From Candidatus Parcubacteria bacterium (lineage in GTDB: Bacteria; Patescibacteria; ABY1; UBA1558; GWA2-36-10): a stretch of DNA of 64,000 nt. This document shows positions 25,773 through 34,853 of the stretch, piece by piece. The translations under genes and the position numbers were made by a program. The DNA lies in assembly GCA_018669975.1 (NCBI GenBank), contig JABHSK010000002.1, positions 109,386-173,385 on the forward strand, given 5' to 3'. The first letter of the stretch is position 1. The number at the start of each line of letters is the position of its first letter. A model generated the notes under the pieces. The model was not told the DNA's origin and searched no databases. It saw only the letters and a list, made by a program, of their open reading frames with translations.

Positions 25773-26996
25773 ATGCTTAAATCTCATTCTGGCTCTTATG
25801 TCATTTTAGTACTATTGGCTATATTATTAGCTGGCGCAGTGTTCAGCATTTCTTTAATGAAGGCACCCACCAAACAACTTAACATAAAAAAAGTTGATAA
25901 TATTTCTGCAACAAGCACCGGTGACTCTCAATTCAATCATCCTCTCTATTGTGAAAAAGACGACGACTGTACCCTACAAACCCCTGTTGATTGTAATATC
26001 TGCGGTTGTGGTACACCGGTTAATGTACAAAACTACGTTACACCACGCTGTGATATACAAAGCACAGACTGTGACAATGCTTGCCCACAGATTGATGTAA
26101 ACTGTGTAAATAATAGATGTATAGCCCAGGGCAAAAACAACTGGCAAGTAGTCGATAATATCGACATCGTCAATCAACAATTTACTTTTGATGGTTGCGG
26201 ACAATTGACTGACTATACTGACTATAGTTGGTACCCTGAACTAGAACAGTCCATCAATGGCGAAGATATAGACTCAAATGACATCCTAGAACTTTGTTAT
26301 TCAAAAAATGCTCAGATGGTAGTCTTTATAGTCGAGGGCAGCTACTGCAAAAGTGGCGACATCTATCGCCTAGACATTGGTCGAGACAATATGCTACATG
26401 CCAATGTCATAGATCATGACAGAGGCTGTCTGGCTGGCTTCCGAGAATTTGGTAAAAGAGTTGGTAACAATATCAAAGTAACTGGCATTGATGGTGATGC
26501 AGGTTGTACTGCCGAAATGTACTATGACTACAATTTCATGAGCAACTCTGTAGAGTTGATTAGTGAATATGACTGGTGTTTTGAAGATAAAGAAAATGGC
26601 GATTGGTCCTACCACGCTGGCTCACTCTGTGAAGATGAGCCTACTATCACTGCTATTGGTCGAGCTCGATATCCAGTTCATCCAAAATATAGTGACCAGC
26701 TACATTTCCTAGGAGAACTATTTACCGCTGATGAGTGTGGTGCCGACAGGCTAGCAGAAATACACGGTGTCTATGAAAATCAATATACACTCGGCTCATC
26801 CTTAAGCTTAGAGGCTAATCCTAGTGCCGAATTAATCGACACCCTAGATTCGATCGGTTATTTCTGTACCGTCAAAACAAACAAGTATAGATGCGATCAA
26901 TGGGAATTAATGCAGATAGTGCCCCTGGATGATATTCTACAGCTAAAACCATATTATAAAGAACTAAAATCAGATGATTGCCTAAATTGTGGTTAA
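25773..26996 (+). CDS. N-terminally anchored Cys-rich extracytoplasmic protein
   Basis: The 407 residues begin with a transmembrane/signal helix (10-29). A Cys-rich segment follows (CEKDDDCTLQ..DCNICGCGTPVN...CDIQSTDCDNACPQIDVNCVNNRCI, about 58-115), resembling short segments in other patescibacterial secreted proteins; the rest has further paired cysteines. No enzymatic motif is seen. It follows the RNase gene by 4 bases and ends at a strong terminator, so it is probably co-transcribed with it. Confidence 0.6.
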   Translation: MLKSHSGSYVILVLLAILLAGAVFSISLMKAPTKQLNIKKVDNISATSTGDSQFNHPLYCEKDDDCTLQTPVDCNICGCGTPVNVQNYVTPRCDIQSTDCDNACPQIDVNCVNNRCIAQGKNNWQVVDNIDIVNQQFTFDGCGQLTDYTDYSWYPELEQSINGEDIDSNDILELCYSKNAQMVVFIVEGSYCKSGDIYRLDIGRDNMLHANVIDHDRGCLAGFREFGKRVGNNIKVTGIDGDAGCTAEMYYDYNFMSNSVELISEYDWCFEDKENGDWSYHAGSLCEDEPTITAIGRARYPVHPKYSDQLHFLGELFTADECGADRLAEIHGVYENQYTLGSSLSLEANPSAELIDTLDSIGYFCTVKTNKYRCDQWELMQIVPLDDILQLKPYYKELKSDDCLNCG

Positions 26997-27000
26997 ACAC

Positions 27001-27028
27001 AAAAACAGCCCCTTAGGGCTGTTTTTTT
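27001..27028. terminator. Terminator between convergent genes
   Basis: AAACAGCCC-CTTA-GGGCTGTTTTTTT; strongest on the plus strand. Confidence 0.9.
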
Positions 27029-27038
27029 ATTGAAAAAA

Positions 27039-27560
27039 TTATTTTAATAGACCAGTCTTCTCTTGAAACCAATTCCAAGGAGTAGCCTCTGTAAAGTGTA
27101 GTAGATATTCCTGTGCCATCTTAGGAATTAAGAGTAAAAACAATATAAGGGCCAATTTTTTGACTGTCAGCTGAAATTTCTTGAAGTATCTATTCCTAGC
27201 AGCCCAGAATAAAAACCAATTTTCAAACATGTTAGGGAAAATGAACAACAATATCCTAGCATGCGTGATTTCAAACAGCACTACGCCCAGTAGACGGTAA
27301 AAAAATAAAAATACTGAGGTCTTTTTGGCTAAGCCGTGCCATTTAAGACTGATAATGAAAGCAAAGGTTAGATAATAGATATCTAGGGCTTTGTCTAAAC
27401 GAGAATAATCGGCAAAATCACCCATTTTGAATACATCTATCAAGATGACATCGCCGCCATCCAATAATAGAGCTACTACTGTGCCCCAAAATGGCCAACG
27501 AAAGATCATCAAGGGTACTATCAGTCGTAAAATCACGACTATCAATGGTCCCATCTCCAT
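27039..27560 (-). CDS. Polytopic membrane protein of unknown function
   Basis: The 173 residues have about five hydrophobic segments, with charged motifs between them such as LLLDGGDVILIDVFKMGDF after the first helix and WAARNRYFKKFQL in the second half. No family is recognised with confidence. It is 11 bases downstream of a small basic protein gene and is probably co-transcribed with it. Confidence 0.6.
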   Translation of the reverse strand: MEMGPLIVVILRLIVPLMIFRWPFWGTVVALLLDGGDVILIDVFKMGDFADYSRLDKALDIYYLTFAFIISLKWHGLAKKTSVFLFFYRLLGVVLFEITHARILLFIFPNMFENWFLFWAARNRYFKKFQLTVKKLALILFLLLIPKMAQEYLLHFTEATPWNWFQEKTGLLK

Positions 27561-27571
27561 AATTTTGTTTT

Positions 27572-27826
27572 TTATCTTTTATTAAGAGGGTTTTCAATCT
27601 CTTCCTCTGGTTTCTTTTCCTTTTTTTCTATAGGCAAGGTAGGATAGGTCTCTTTGTCCAGGCCACCAATATACAAAACTGGATCAACTAGATCCTTGGC
27701 AGTGGTTTTAGGGCGTGCCTTAGCTGCTGGAGACTGAAAATTTTGCTTTTTAGGTTTAAAACCTCTCTTTGGTCGGTTTTTCCTACGACCCGGATTTGTA
27801 TTTTTGAATATTTTTGCCATATGCAA
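27572..27826 (-). CDS. Small very basic protein of unknown function
   Basis: The 84 residues start MHMAKIFKNTNPGRRKNRPKRGFKPKK; the N-terminal half is rich in Lys, Arg and Pro and probably disordered and nucleic-acid binding. The second half (LVDPVLYIGGLDKETYPTLP) is neutral, and the tail is acidic-basic mixed. No family is recognised. Met1 or Met3 could be the start. Confidence 0.5.
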   Translation of the reverse strand: MHMAKIFKNTNPGRRKNRPKRGFKPKKQNFQSPAAKARPKTTAKDLVDPVLYIGGLDKETYPTLPIEKKEKKPEEEIENPLNKR

Positions 27827-27975
27827 ATATCATAGCAGATACTGTTTTGGCTGACAATAGACCAAAATTTAATCACTGACGGCGCAAATTGGACTTTTTT
27901 TAAGGGGGGGTTTATAATGTATAAGCTTTAATTCCCAGTCTACTGGGACAAAAATAAACACAAAAAAACAAAAAT

Positions 27976-28005
27976 TTGTCCAACCTACATCTTGTGTGCT
28001 ATAAT
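27976..28005 (+). promoter_or_regulatory. nrdJ promoter
   Basis: TTGTCC (27976-27981), spacer of 18, extended -10 TGcTATAAT (TATAAT at 28000-28005). Confidence 0.8.
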
Positions 28006-28029
28006 GATTTCAGACACAAGATATAGTGG
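27983..28029 (+). promoter_or_regulatory. Operator pair at the nrdJ promoter, NrdR-box-like
   Basis: A perfect 9-base inverted repeat, ATCTTGTGT (27989-27997) and ACACAAGAT (28014-28022), flanks the -10 region. The downstream arm continues as ACACAAGATATAGTGG (28014-28029), close to the NrdR box consensus (acaCwAtATaTwGtgt). NrdR represses ribonucleotide reductase genes from paired boxes, and position over the promoter fits repression. The NrdR gene itself is not in this window. Confidence 0.65.
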
Positions 28030-28106
28030 TAAATCCAGTATTTACTACCTACAAGTTTTTGTCTTTTTTTGTCTAAACTAACAAAATAATTAAAAACAAA
28101 AACCCC

Positions 28107-31100
28107 ATGCCTTTCGAACAAATCTTAAAACGTAGTGGCCAGAAAGAAACTTTCAACAGCAAAAAGCTCACACGTTCAATTTCCCAAGCCATTCTCGGTG
28201 CTGGGATGAAAGATAATCCTATTTCAGAGAAAATAACCAAACAGGCTTTAGAATATTTAGATACTAATTATAAAGATCAACAAGTAGTCACTAGCGATGA
28301 TATCCGAAGCGCGGTTAATATCGCTTTATTGGAAAATGATCTAGCTCAGGTCGCTAAAATTTACTCTAAGACCCGAGGAACCAAAATGAACAATCAGGAA
28401 AACATGTTTTCTGGTCTACAACAAATTAAAAAGAGAGACGGTTCAATAACTGACTTTGATAAAGGCAAGATTTTTTCTGCTATCCATAGAGCTGGTCAAG
28501 CTTCACAGGAATTTGAAGAAACAGAAGCCCATCGCCTCAGTGATTTGGTTACTTCTATTCTAGATCACAAATTCAACCAACACCTGGTTCCTAGTGTTGA
28601 GCAAGTTCAGGATATTATCGAGATTATTCTTATCCAGGGCAACTGGGCTAAGACTGCCAAACACTTTATCCTCTATCGTGAACAACGTAAAAAAATCCGT
28701 CTCGAAAAAGGCAAGGAAGTTACTTCCGATGAAGTTAAAGAATTAGAAAAACATAGCGTTACTCTTAGCCGACAAGCTAAACATATTTTAAATAATTCTA
28801 CTCACTTTGATGAACTGGGTAGAATTATATTTTTAGATCGTTATTCTATTAAAGATAAAAAAGATACTATTGCCGTTGGTGACTTGGTAATCGTCATCAG
28901 TAAAGAAGATCGCAAGTATCCTAAAAAAGACTTGGGCATCATCCAACAGATGATTGACAACGACCGTGTTGTAATTCATATGATCACTGGTGTCTATGCA
29001 GACGAAACCAATAACTATCGTTTTGAACAAGATTTATTCAAATGTGATAAACCACGCGAATCCATCGAAGATGCTCATCGTCGTATTGCCAAGGCAGTAG
29101 CCTCTGTAGAAACTGAAGAAGAAAACAAAGAAAAATATTTTGAAGAATTTTTTGAAGCTCTAAAGAATAAACAAATTCAACCCGGTGGTCGCATTATGAC
29201 TGGTGCCAATGTTGACCAACATGGCAACTATACTTCCAACTTGACTCTGTTCAACTGTTATGTCCTACCTTCCCCACTAGATTCTCGAAAAGCCATCGTA
29301 AAGGACACCCTACATCAAATGGTAGAGGTAATGTCTCGTGGTGGTGGTGTTGGTATCTCCTTGAGCGCCCTCCGACCCCGCTATGCCTACGTAAAAGGTG
29401 TGCACGGTAAATCATCTGGCTCTGTATCCTGGGGTGGACTATTTTCCTATGTCACTGGCCTAATCGAACAAGGTGGCAGTCGCCGCGGTGCTTTAATGTT
29501 GATGCAATGGGACTGGCATCCAGATATCCTAGAGTTTATCGAATCAAAAACAAAGGCTGGCCAAATAGAAAATGCCAATATTTCTGTAATGGTTTCTGAT
29601 GATTTCATGAAAGCTGTTAAAAATGATGAATATTGGAATTTGGAATTCCCTGATTATGAAAATCCAACCTATAACGATATCTACGACAATATTTGGGAAG
29701 GTGACCTACATGCTTGGAAAGAAGCTGGTTATCCAACTAAAGTATATAAAACTATCAAAGCTCGTGAATTGTGGAACAAACTAGTTACTTCTGCTCACAC
29801 CAGCGCTGAACCAGGTGTAGTATTTATGGAACGATACAATAAGATGTCTAATTCCAACTACTACAATAAAGTTATTTGTACTAACCCTTGTGGTGAACAA
29901 GGACTACCTGGTTGGGGCGTTTGTAATCTAGGCCACTTATACCTAGCTAGCTTCCTTAAACAAACCGGTGAAGACGAAATGGGCCCACTATATGAAATGG
30001 ATTGGGAAGAACTACGTAAAGGTTCACGCACTCTAACTAGATTCCTAGACAATGTCATCGATCTGACACCATATCATTTTCAAGAAAACGAAGAGAACCA
30101 AAAAAATGAACGTCGTATCGGTGGTGGTACCCTAGGACTAGGCGAAACTTTGATTAAATTACGTTTACGCTACGGTTCAGATGAGTCTCTAGCTCTAATC
30201 GACGACCTCTACAAAATCATCGTCACTGAGATGTATAAAGAATCCAGTCGCCTAGCTGAAGAAAAAGGTGTTTTCCCTAAATTCAATGCTGATAAATTTC
30301 TAGAATCTGGATTTATGAGAACCATGCCTGAAGATGTCCGCCAGATGGTCCGCGAAAAAGGTATCCGTAACGTCACTCTAACTACTCAAGCTCCAACTGG
30401 TACTGTCGGATCTATGCTGAGTACTTCTACTGGCATCGAACCATACTATGCTTTCAAGTTCTATCGCCAATCTAGACTAGGCTTCCATGAAGTATATATT
30501 CCACTAGCTGAAAAATATAAAACAAACGGTGATCTACCACATTACTTTGCCTCAGCCATGGATCTCAATCCAATGGAACATATCAAAGTTCAGGCAGCTG
30601 TCCAAAAATGGACCGACTCCTCTATCTCCAAGACTGCCAATGCTCCAGCTGACTTCTCTGTAGAAAATACTGCCGAGCTTTATGAAAAAGCCTATGAGTT
30701 GGGTTGTAAGGGTGTGACAATCTATCGTGATTCTAGTCGTGATGAGCAGGTACTATCTACCAGTGCAGATACTGAAGACAAAAACCTAGCCTACAATGGT
30801 AATTCTACTAAACATAAAGAAAAAACAGCTGAAGCTTTTGCTGAACCAAAGAAAGTAGAAATCACTGAAATGCAAAGTGCTAAAAAACACGCTGAAATAC
30901 AAATAGAAGAAACACCAGTAGAAAATAAAGAAGAAGTCGAAGAACCAACCATAGAAGAAATACCTCAGGAGAGCCTACCACTAGAGGCTGATATCTTCGA
31001 AGCCATGAAAGATAAGCAGTATGGCCTAGATGTCGGCCAGATCTGTCCTCAATGTAAAGAGGGTGTAATGGTCAAAATCGGTGGTTGTACCGAGTGCAGC

Positions 31101-31139
31101 AAGCAATGCGGCATGAAGGGTGCATGTGATATGAAATAA
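28107..31139 (+). CDS. nrdJ: Class II (adenosylcobalamin-dependent) ribonucleoside reductase
   Basis: This enzyme reduces ribonucleotides to deoxyribonucleotides. Two ATP-cone domains lie at the N-terminus (ILKRSGQKETFNSKKL, about 5-95; QIKKRDGSITDFDKGKI, about 105-195), then an insert of about 100 residues, then the catalytic barrel: LFNCYVLPSP, MSRGGGVGISLSALRP, GSRRGALMLMQWDWHPDI, the active-site NPCGEQ, and QAPTGTVGSMLSTSTGIEP. The C-terminal CPQCKEG...CTECSKQCGMKGAC provides Cys for re-reduction or zinc. No small subunit or activase is nearby, which fits class II. A cobO gene lies at 52.2 kb. The promoter carries NrdR-like boxes. Confidence 0.93.
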   Translation: MPFEQILKRSGQKETFNSKKLTRSISQAILGAGMKDNPISEKITKQALEYLDTNYKDQQVVTSDDIRSAVNIALLENDLAQVAKIYSKTRGTKMNNQENMFSGLQQIKKRDGSITDFDKGKIFSAIHRAGQASQEFEETEAHRLSDLVTSILDHKFNQHLVPSVEQVQDIIEIILIQGNWAKTAKHFILYREQRKKIRLEKGKEVTSDEVKELEKHSVTLSRQAKHILNNSTHFDELGRIIFLDRYSIKDKKDTIAVGDLVIVISKEDRKYPKKDLGIIQQMIDNDRVVIHMITGVYADETNNYRFEQDLFKCDKPRESIEDAHRRIAKAVASVETEEENKEKYFEEFFEALKNKQIQPGGRIMTGANVDQHGNYTSNLTLFNCYVLPSPLDSRKAIVKDTLHQMVEVMSRGGGVGISLSALRPRYAYVKGVHGKSSGSVSWGGLFSYVTGLIEQGGSRRGALMLMQWDWHPDILEFIESKTKAGQIENANISVMVSDDFMKAVKNDEYWNLEFPDYENPTYNDIYDNIWEGDLHAWKEAGYPTKVYKTIKARELWNKLVTSAHTSAEPGVVFMERYNKMSNSNYYNKVICTNPCGEQGLPGWGVCNLGHLYLASFLKQTGEDEMGPLYEMDWEELRKGSRTLTRFLDNVIDLTPYHFQENEENQKNERRIGGGTLGLGETLIKLRLRYGSDESLALIDDLYKIIVTEMYKESSRLAEEKGVFPKFNADKFLESGFMRTMPEDVRQMVREKGIRNVTLTTQAPTGTVGSMLSTSTGIEPYYAFKFYRQSRLGFHEVYIPLAEKYKTNGDLPHYFASAMDLNPMEHIKVQAAVQKWTDSSISKTANAPADFSVENTAELYEKAYELGCKGVTIYRDSSRDEQVLSTSADTEDKNLAYNGNSTKHKEKTAEAFAEPKKVEITEMQSAKKHAEIQIEETPVENKEEVEEPTIEEIPQESLPLEADIFEAMKDKQYGLDVGQICPQCKEGVMVKIGGCTECSKQCGMKGACDMK

Positions 31140-31146
31140 TAATAAA

Positions 31147-31173
31147 CGCCCCCGCCATTGGCGGGGTTTTTTT
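31147..31173 (+). terminator. nrdJ terminator
   Basis: CCCCGCC-ATT-GGCGGGG followed by TTTTTTT. Confidence 0.95.
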
Positions 31174-31224
31174 AAGTATAAAAAAATAAATGCAGCGAAG
31201 GGAAAAACATGCTAAAATAAAAAC

Positions 31225-32097
31225 ATGCTAGAAAAAACTCTCATACAAAAAATAAAAGCTGAATTTCCAAGAATAGAATGGAAAGAATACAAATTCCTAA
31301 GCCACGGCTGGGATCATTTTGCTATAATCCTTGATAATAAGATAGTTTTTCGCTCTCCCAAAAAGGCCTCTGACAATCTAAAAAACGAACTATACAATGA
31401 AGCTGGCTTGCTCCGCTATCTAAAACAAAAAGTGGCCGTTGGCATTCCAGAATATATCTATATCTCCAAAGACAAATCACTAGCTGGCTACAAGATGTTA
31501 AGTGGCACAGAACTAGAACCCTCTTTCTTTGAATCCTTGAGTGACGCTGCCAAAGAAAAAATTGCCAAGCAACTGGCCAACTTTATAAGCACTCTACACG
31601 CCACACCAAAGTATGTTATCAAAGAATTTAATGTTGAAGAAAGCAAACCACAAAAAGATTATACTGCACTAACTGACAATTCCAAGAAACTTCTTTTTCC
31701 CAAGCTTGATAAGAAAGAAGTGCAAATGATAAAAAAATTCCTCAAAGAATTAAAAACTACCCTTGATCACAAATATTCAAATGTGCTAATACATACTGAC
31801 CTCAAGTGGGAACACCTACTTTGGAACACAGAAAAAAACAAACTAAATATAATTGATTTTAGTGATCGTGAATTTGGTGATCCAGCTACCGACTTTACAA
31901 GCCTATGGGCCTTTGGTAACAAATTTACCAATAGAGTCTATGAACTTTATGAGGGCAAAAAAGATGAAAAATTTCTATATAGATCACAATTATATTTTAA
32001 AAAAATACCACTCCTTGTGATGCAGGGCGTAATAGAGGGTTATCCCCTCAGTTTCGAGGAAGCACACAAGATGTTTAGACAAAGATTTGAAACATAA
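31225..32097 (+). CDS. Aminoglycoside phosphotransferase-family kinase
   Basis: The 290-residue protein has the APH/choline kinase fold signature: the catalytic loop VLIHTDLKWEHLLW and the metal-binding NIIDFSDREFGDPATDF, with DH-F and FRSPKK-like N-terminal ATP-binding strands. The true substrate of such proteins is often a small metabolite, so drug resistance should not be assumed. It has its own terminator. Confidence 0.85.
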   Translation: MLEKTLIQKIKAEFPRIEWKEYKFLSHGWDHFAIILDNKIVFRSPKKASDNLKNELYNEAGLLRYLKQKVAVGIPEYIYISKDKSLAGYKMLSGTELEPSFFESLSDAAKEKIAKQLANFISTLHATPKYVIKEFNVEESKPQKDYTALTDNSKKLLFPKLDKKEVQMIKKFLKELKTTLDHKYSNVLIHTDLKWEHLLWNTEKNKLNIIDFSDREFGDPATDFTSLWAFGNKFTNRVYELYEGKKDEKFLYRSQLYFKKIPLLVMQGVIEGYPLSFEEAHKMFRQRFET

Positions 32098-32099
32098 AA

Positions 32100-32128
32100 A
32101 TAACCCTTGCTTGTAGCAAGGGTTATTT
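32100..32128 (+). terminator. Terminator after the APH-like gene
   Basis: AATAACCCTTGC-TTGTA-GCAAGGGTTATTTG; symmetric hairpin. Confidence 0.85.
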
Positions 32129-32133
32129 GATAA

Positions 32134-32162
32134 AAGAAAAAAGCTCTTCCGAAGAAGAGCCC
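32134..32162 (-). terminator. Terminator after the 196-residue unknown gene
   Basis: Minus-strand GGCTCTTC-TTCG-GAAGAGC followed by TTTTTTC. The stem-loop is the same as the one at 32963-32992. Confidence 0.85.
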
Positions 32163-32180
32163 TAATGTGACTAAAGTCAC

Positions 32181-32771
32181 TTATTCACGAACAACCGCAA
32201 ATCGAGTCGACGCTCGCCAACTGAACAGACGTAAAGTCAATTCGAGTCGACGCTCGCCAGGAAGATGACGGATATAAACAACACGACGGCAATAGCGTGG
32301 ATGCTCCCAAGTAGAGCCAAGAGCAGCAATGTTAAACTGATGCAGTAAATCAGGGTACTTAGCACTAAGTGCTAATAATTCCGACACAGTCGCTGGCCGC
32401 AGACCCTCTGCGTCCAATACCCTGAGTACGGCATCAGCATCCATCTTCTTGTCAAAATGCTTCAAGAGAATGTTACACTTGTGAGGTTGATCGACCGTAA
32501 AATGTTTATCGTTGATTTTAGAATTGGCTACGTCGTAGCAACCAAGTTCAACCAACTGGTCAATAGTGACCTGATAAACCTCGACCGGATAAACATCATC
32601 GACAATTAACTTGGCCATTTCAACAAGTATCTCGCGATGATCAGGACGCGATAAACGGTATAAATAATCGTCGGTTCCACCGCGCTTCCTGACCTCCTCT
32701 GACAAAAGCGAGAGAACGCTAGCTAGCAACCTAAGCTTAGATGCAACTGCTGAGACTGTGTTCTTTGCCAT
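32181..32771 (-). CDS. Protein of unknown function (196 residues), SD-led
   Basis: The ATG at 32771 follows AAGGGGTGAAATC, so I start there (MAKNTVSAVASKL...). The protein is mostly helical and soluble, with motifs such as DAVLRVLDAEGLRPATVSELLAL in the second half. It ends with a segment encoded by two copies of an 18-base direct repeat (TCGAGTCGACGCTCGCCA on the plus strand at about 32203 and 32241), read in two different frames. No family is recognised. It has its own promoter and terminator. Confidence 0.6.
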   Translation of the reverse strand: MAKNTVSAVASKLRLLASVLSLLSEEVRKRGGTDDYLYRLSRPDHREILVEMAKLIVDDVYPVEVYQVTIDQLVELGCYDVANSKINDKHFTVDQPHKCNILLKHFDKKMDADAVLRVLDAEGLRPATVSELLALSAKYPDLLHQFNIAALGSTWEHPRYCRRVVYIRHLPGERRLELTLRLFSWRASTRFAVVRE

Positions 32772-32881
32772 GATTTCACCCCTTCTTATTTTAACAGGCA
32801 CCTGAAGCTTATTCTCAAAGCCTGGGCACGCCAATGTACATGATTATACATAAAGTATTAAAGGACTATTAATGATATATC

Positions 32882-32910
32882 AATATAGGATACTTCAACT
32901 ATTTCGTCAA
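32882..32910 (-). promoter_or_regulatory. Promoter of the 196-residue unknown gene
   Basis: Minus strand: TTGACG (32905-32910), spacer of 17, TATATT (32882-32887). Confidence 0.75.
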
Positions 32911-32962
32911 ACCTAAAATAATATATTTTAACTAATATTAATTCAATTTATTATTAAAAAAT

Positions 32963-32992
32963 CAAAAGAAAAAGCTCTTCCGAAGAAGAGCC
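32963..32992 (-). terminator. Terminator of the upp unit
   Basis: Minus-strand GGCTCTTC-TTCG-GAAGAGC followed by TTTTTCTTTTG. Confidence 0.85.
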
Positions 32993-33010
32993 TGTAATGA
33001 ACAAAGCAAT

Positions 33011-33283
33011 CTAATCCACCTTGATGAGGTGAGCCTCGACATCAGGCGGAACGAAGCAAACCTGCCCCTCGTCACTGCGTACCCACAGCAGAGATGTGCC
33101 ACGATCTATGCAGTCAGCCCGAATACTATCGGGTGCTGGAGCCATCCCCACTACAGTTGCCGTCTTTTCTGCACCTTCGGGTTTGACCTGATCACCAGCC
33201 TGAAAGCCGCACGGGCTAGAAGCCTCGGTGTCGACCTCAAGTGTTAATTCATCATCCAGGATGATTTCTTCCATCTTTGGCAT
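33011..33283 (-). CDS. Small beta-rich protein (90 residues), paralogue of the gene at 40.5 kb
   Basis: The protein has the core pattern FQAGDQVKPEG..KTATVVGMAPAPDS..DCIDRGTSLLWVR-DE-QVCFVPP. The protein at 40530-40967 carries the same core (GDRIKVDG..IATVVGVAPLPNG..DCMPAGQDVLWVR-D...VCFFP), so these are clear homologues. The GD-V...G..ATVVG part looks like an SH3/KOW-type barrel. The function is unknown. SD is AAGGAGGC, and it is third in a unit with upp and a membrane micropeptide. Confidence 0.65.
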   Translation of the reverse strand: MPKMEEIILDDELTLEVDTEASSPCGFQAGDQVKPEGAEKTATVVGMAPAPDSIRADCIDRGTSLLWVRSDEGQVCFVPPDVEAHLIKVD

Positions 33284-33326
33284 GTAAAGCCTCCTTGGTT
33301 TAGTGTTACAAATGAATGAGAAAATT

Positions 33327-33494
33327 CTACTCCGAGGATTTCCTACCTACATTTTTCGAAACCAGTGCTATGATGACAAACAATACGCCTGCCAAAGCCT
33401 GCTGTTTGACGGAAGCTTTTCCTGTCATGATGAAACTGGCTGCTATGAATGCCTGGATAGCCATACCAATGAACATGTAACCAATCTTGGACAT
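33327..33494 (-). CDS. Two-helix membrane micropeptide (55 residues)
   Basis: The ATG at 33494 follows a perfect AAGGAGGTTGGTT. The product starts MSKIGYMFIGMAIQAFIAASFIM, then TGKASVKQQ and a second helix (ALAGVLFVIIALVSK) with a basic tail. No family is recognised. It sits between upp and the 90-residue gene and shares their transcript; upp is 79 bases upstream. Confidence 0.65.
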   Translation of the reverse strand: MSKIGYMFIGMAIQAFIAASFIMTGKASVKQQALAGVLFVIIALVSKNVGRKSSE

Positions 33495-33573
33495 AACCAA
33501 CCTCCTTGGTTCAGTGTCTCAAGTTACAAAAAAACATATGAGGGTTTTATAATCCCCAATCTTCACAGGTGCG

Positions 33574-34206
33574 CTACTGGGTACCAAAGAGCAGGTCGCC
33601 AGCGTCACCAAATCCTGGCAGGATGTAAGCATTCTCATCCAACTCACGATCAATAGCTGCTGTAAAAATATCAACATCAGGATGTTGTGCTTTCATGCGA
33701 GCTAGACCCTCGGGGGCTGCTATCAAGACCAGAGCCTTGATGTCAGTACAACCATCTTCCTTGAGTAGATTGATTGTAGCATCCATGGTGCCACCGGTAG
33801 CCAACATGGGATCGAGCACAAAGGCACGACGCTGATCCAGCTTATTAGCCAACTTGTCATAGTAGCGCACAGGCTTGAAATCCGGATCTTCATCATCACG
33901 ATAAAAACCAACGATGCTGACTTTACCACCAGGGAACATATCCAGTGCTCCCCAAAGCAAGCCAATGCCAGCCCGAAGGATGGGAACTAGGGTCGGCTTT
34001 TTACCAGCCAAACCCAAAGTCTCAACTTCTTCGGCCCAACCCTGAACCATTACAGGTTCTACCTTTAGATCCTTGGACGCTTCAGCGACCAAAAAACGGG
34101 CAATTTCAGTAGCCAACATACGAAAATGCATGGTACTAATACCATCTTTTCGCATCAAGCCCAATCTGTGACTGACCAAAGGATGATCAACTACATGAAC
34201 ACTCAT
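33574..34206 (-). CDS. upp: Uracil phosphoribosyltransferase
   Basis: This enzyme makes UMP from uracil and PRPP (pyrimidine salvage). Landmarks: HPLVSHRLGLMRK at the N-terminus, PILRAGIGL, the PRPP-binding VLDPMLATGGTMDATINLL, and the uracil-binding YILPGFGDAGDLLFGT at the end. Start at 34206 is set by CAAGGAGAGCAAGAA and gives 210 residues, the family length (E. coli 208). Unlike other core enzymes here, this gene has the SD-led, consensus-promoter style and heads an accessory unit. Confidence 0.96.
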   Translation of the reverse strand: MSVHVVDHPLVSHRLGLMRKDGISTMHFRMLATEIARFLVAEASKDLKVEPVMVQGWAEEVETLGLAGKKPTLVPILRAGIGLLWGALDMFPGGKVSIVGFYRDDEDPDFKPVRYYDKLANKLDQRRAFVLDPMLATGGTMDATINLLKEDGCTDIKALVLIAAPEGLARMKAQHPDVDIFTAAIDRELDENAYILPGFGDAGDLLFGTQ

Positions 34207-34260
34207 TTCTTGCTCTCCTTGTTGGGGGAATAAATAATAGGAACTATTCAAATTGATAAC

Positions 34261-34289
34261 AAATTACCTTAGTTTTAATGTTTTGTCAA
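34261..34289 (-). promoter_or_regulatory. Promoter of the upp unit
   Basis: Minus strand: TTGACA (34284-34289), spacer of 17, TAATTT (34261-34266). Confidence 0.8.
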
Positions 34290-34368
34290 AATAAAACCCA
34301 TGCTTATTGTCAATATTGTTATTTTCCTCCCAATAAAGTAAGATAATGATATAAAATTAATAATAAAT

Positions 34369-34839
34369 ATGTTTGATAAGGAAAATCTAAAAAAGTTTCT
34401 CGTAAAAGCAAAGCGAGCTACCTACGCAGCTGGTGATTCTGCACAAAAAACTATCAACGATGACAAATCAACAACTTTGATTTTTGAAGAAGGCGACTGG
34501 AAGTATCATGATAACTATTTTGGTGGCGAACCATATGGCGGCAGGGAGGTAGTATTTTTTAAAGGCCAGCCGGTCTATATCATGACCTACTATGGTCAAG
34601 TCGATGAGACTGTGTCTGATGTCAAAAAAGTCTACGGAATATTAATGAGCGCTCTCAAACTTATCCCTGAAGAAAAACCATACCGTGGTCCCAAAGAATA
34701 TAGGAAAGGTGAATTGTTATACGTCAATAATTTCACAGGTGAAATTGATAACTTTTCCGGTGAAGAAATTATCAAAGAAAATGGAAAAGAAATCTACCAT
34801 GCCAAATATATTGGTGGTCTTGTTGATCAAAGAAGATAA
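34369..34839 (+). CDS. DUF5680-like protein
   Basis: The 156 residues match the DUF5680 pattern: LKKFLVKAKRATYAAGD at the start, GDWKYHDNYFGGEPYGGREVVFF, PVYIMTYYGQV, and RGPKEYRKGELLYVNNFTGEIDNFSGEE near the end. The family is small and soluble and its role is unknown. The gene starts a plus-strand run of three (DUF5680, S51 peptidase, lipoprotein) with gaps of 14 bases. Confidence 0.85.
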   Translation: MFDKENLKKFLVKAKRATYAAGDSAQKTINDDKSTTLIFEEGDWKYHDNYFGGEPYGGREVVFFKGQPVYIMTYYGQVDETVSDVKKVYGILMSALKLIPEEKPYRGPKEYRKGELLYVNNFTGEIDNFSGEEIIKENGKEIYHAKYIGGLVDQRR

Positions 34840-34853
34840 ACTTATTTAAATAC

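Noticed and set aside
31225..32097. Drug-resistance kinase
   Set aside because: The fold is that of aminoglycoside phosphotransferases, but no resistance-specific motif or mobile element is present; a metabolic substrate is equally likely.
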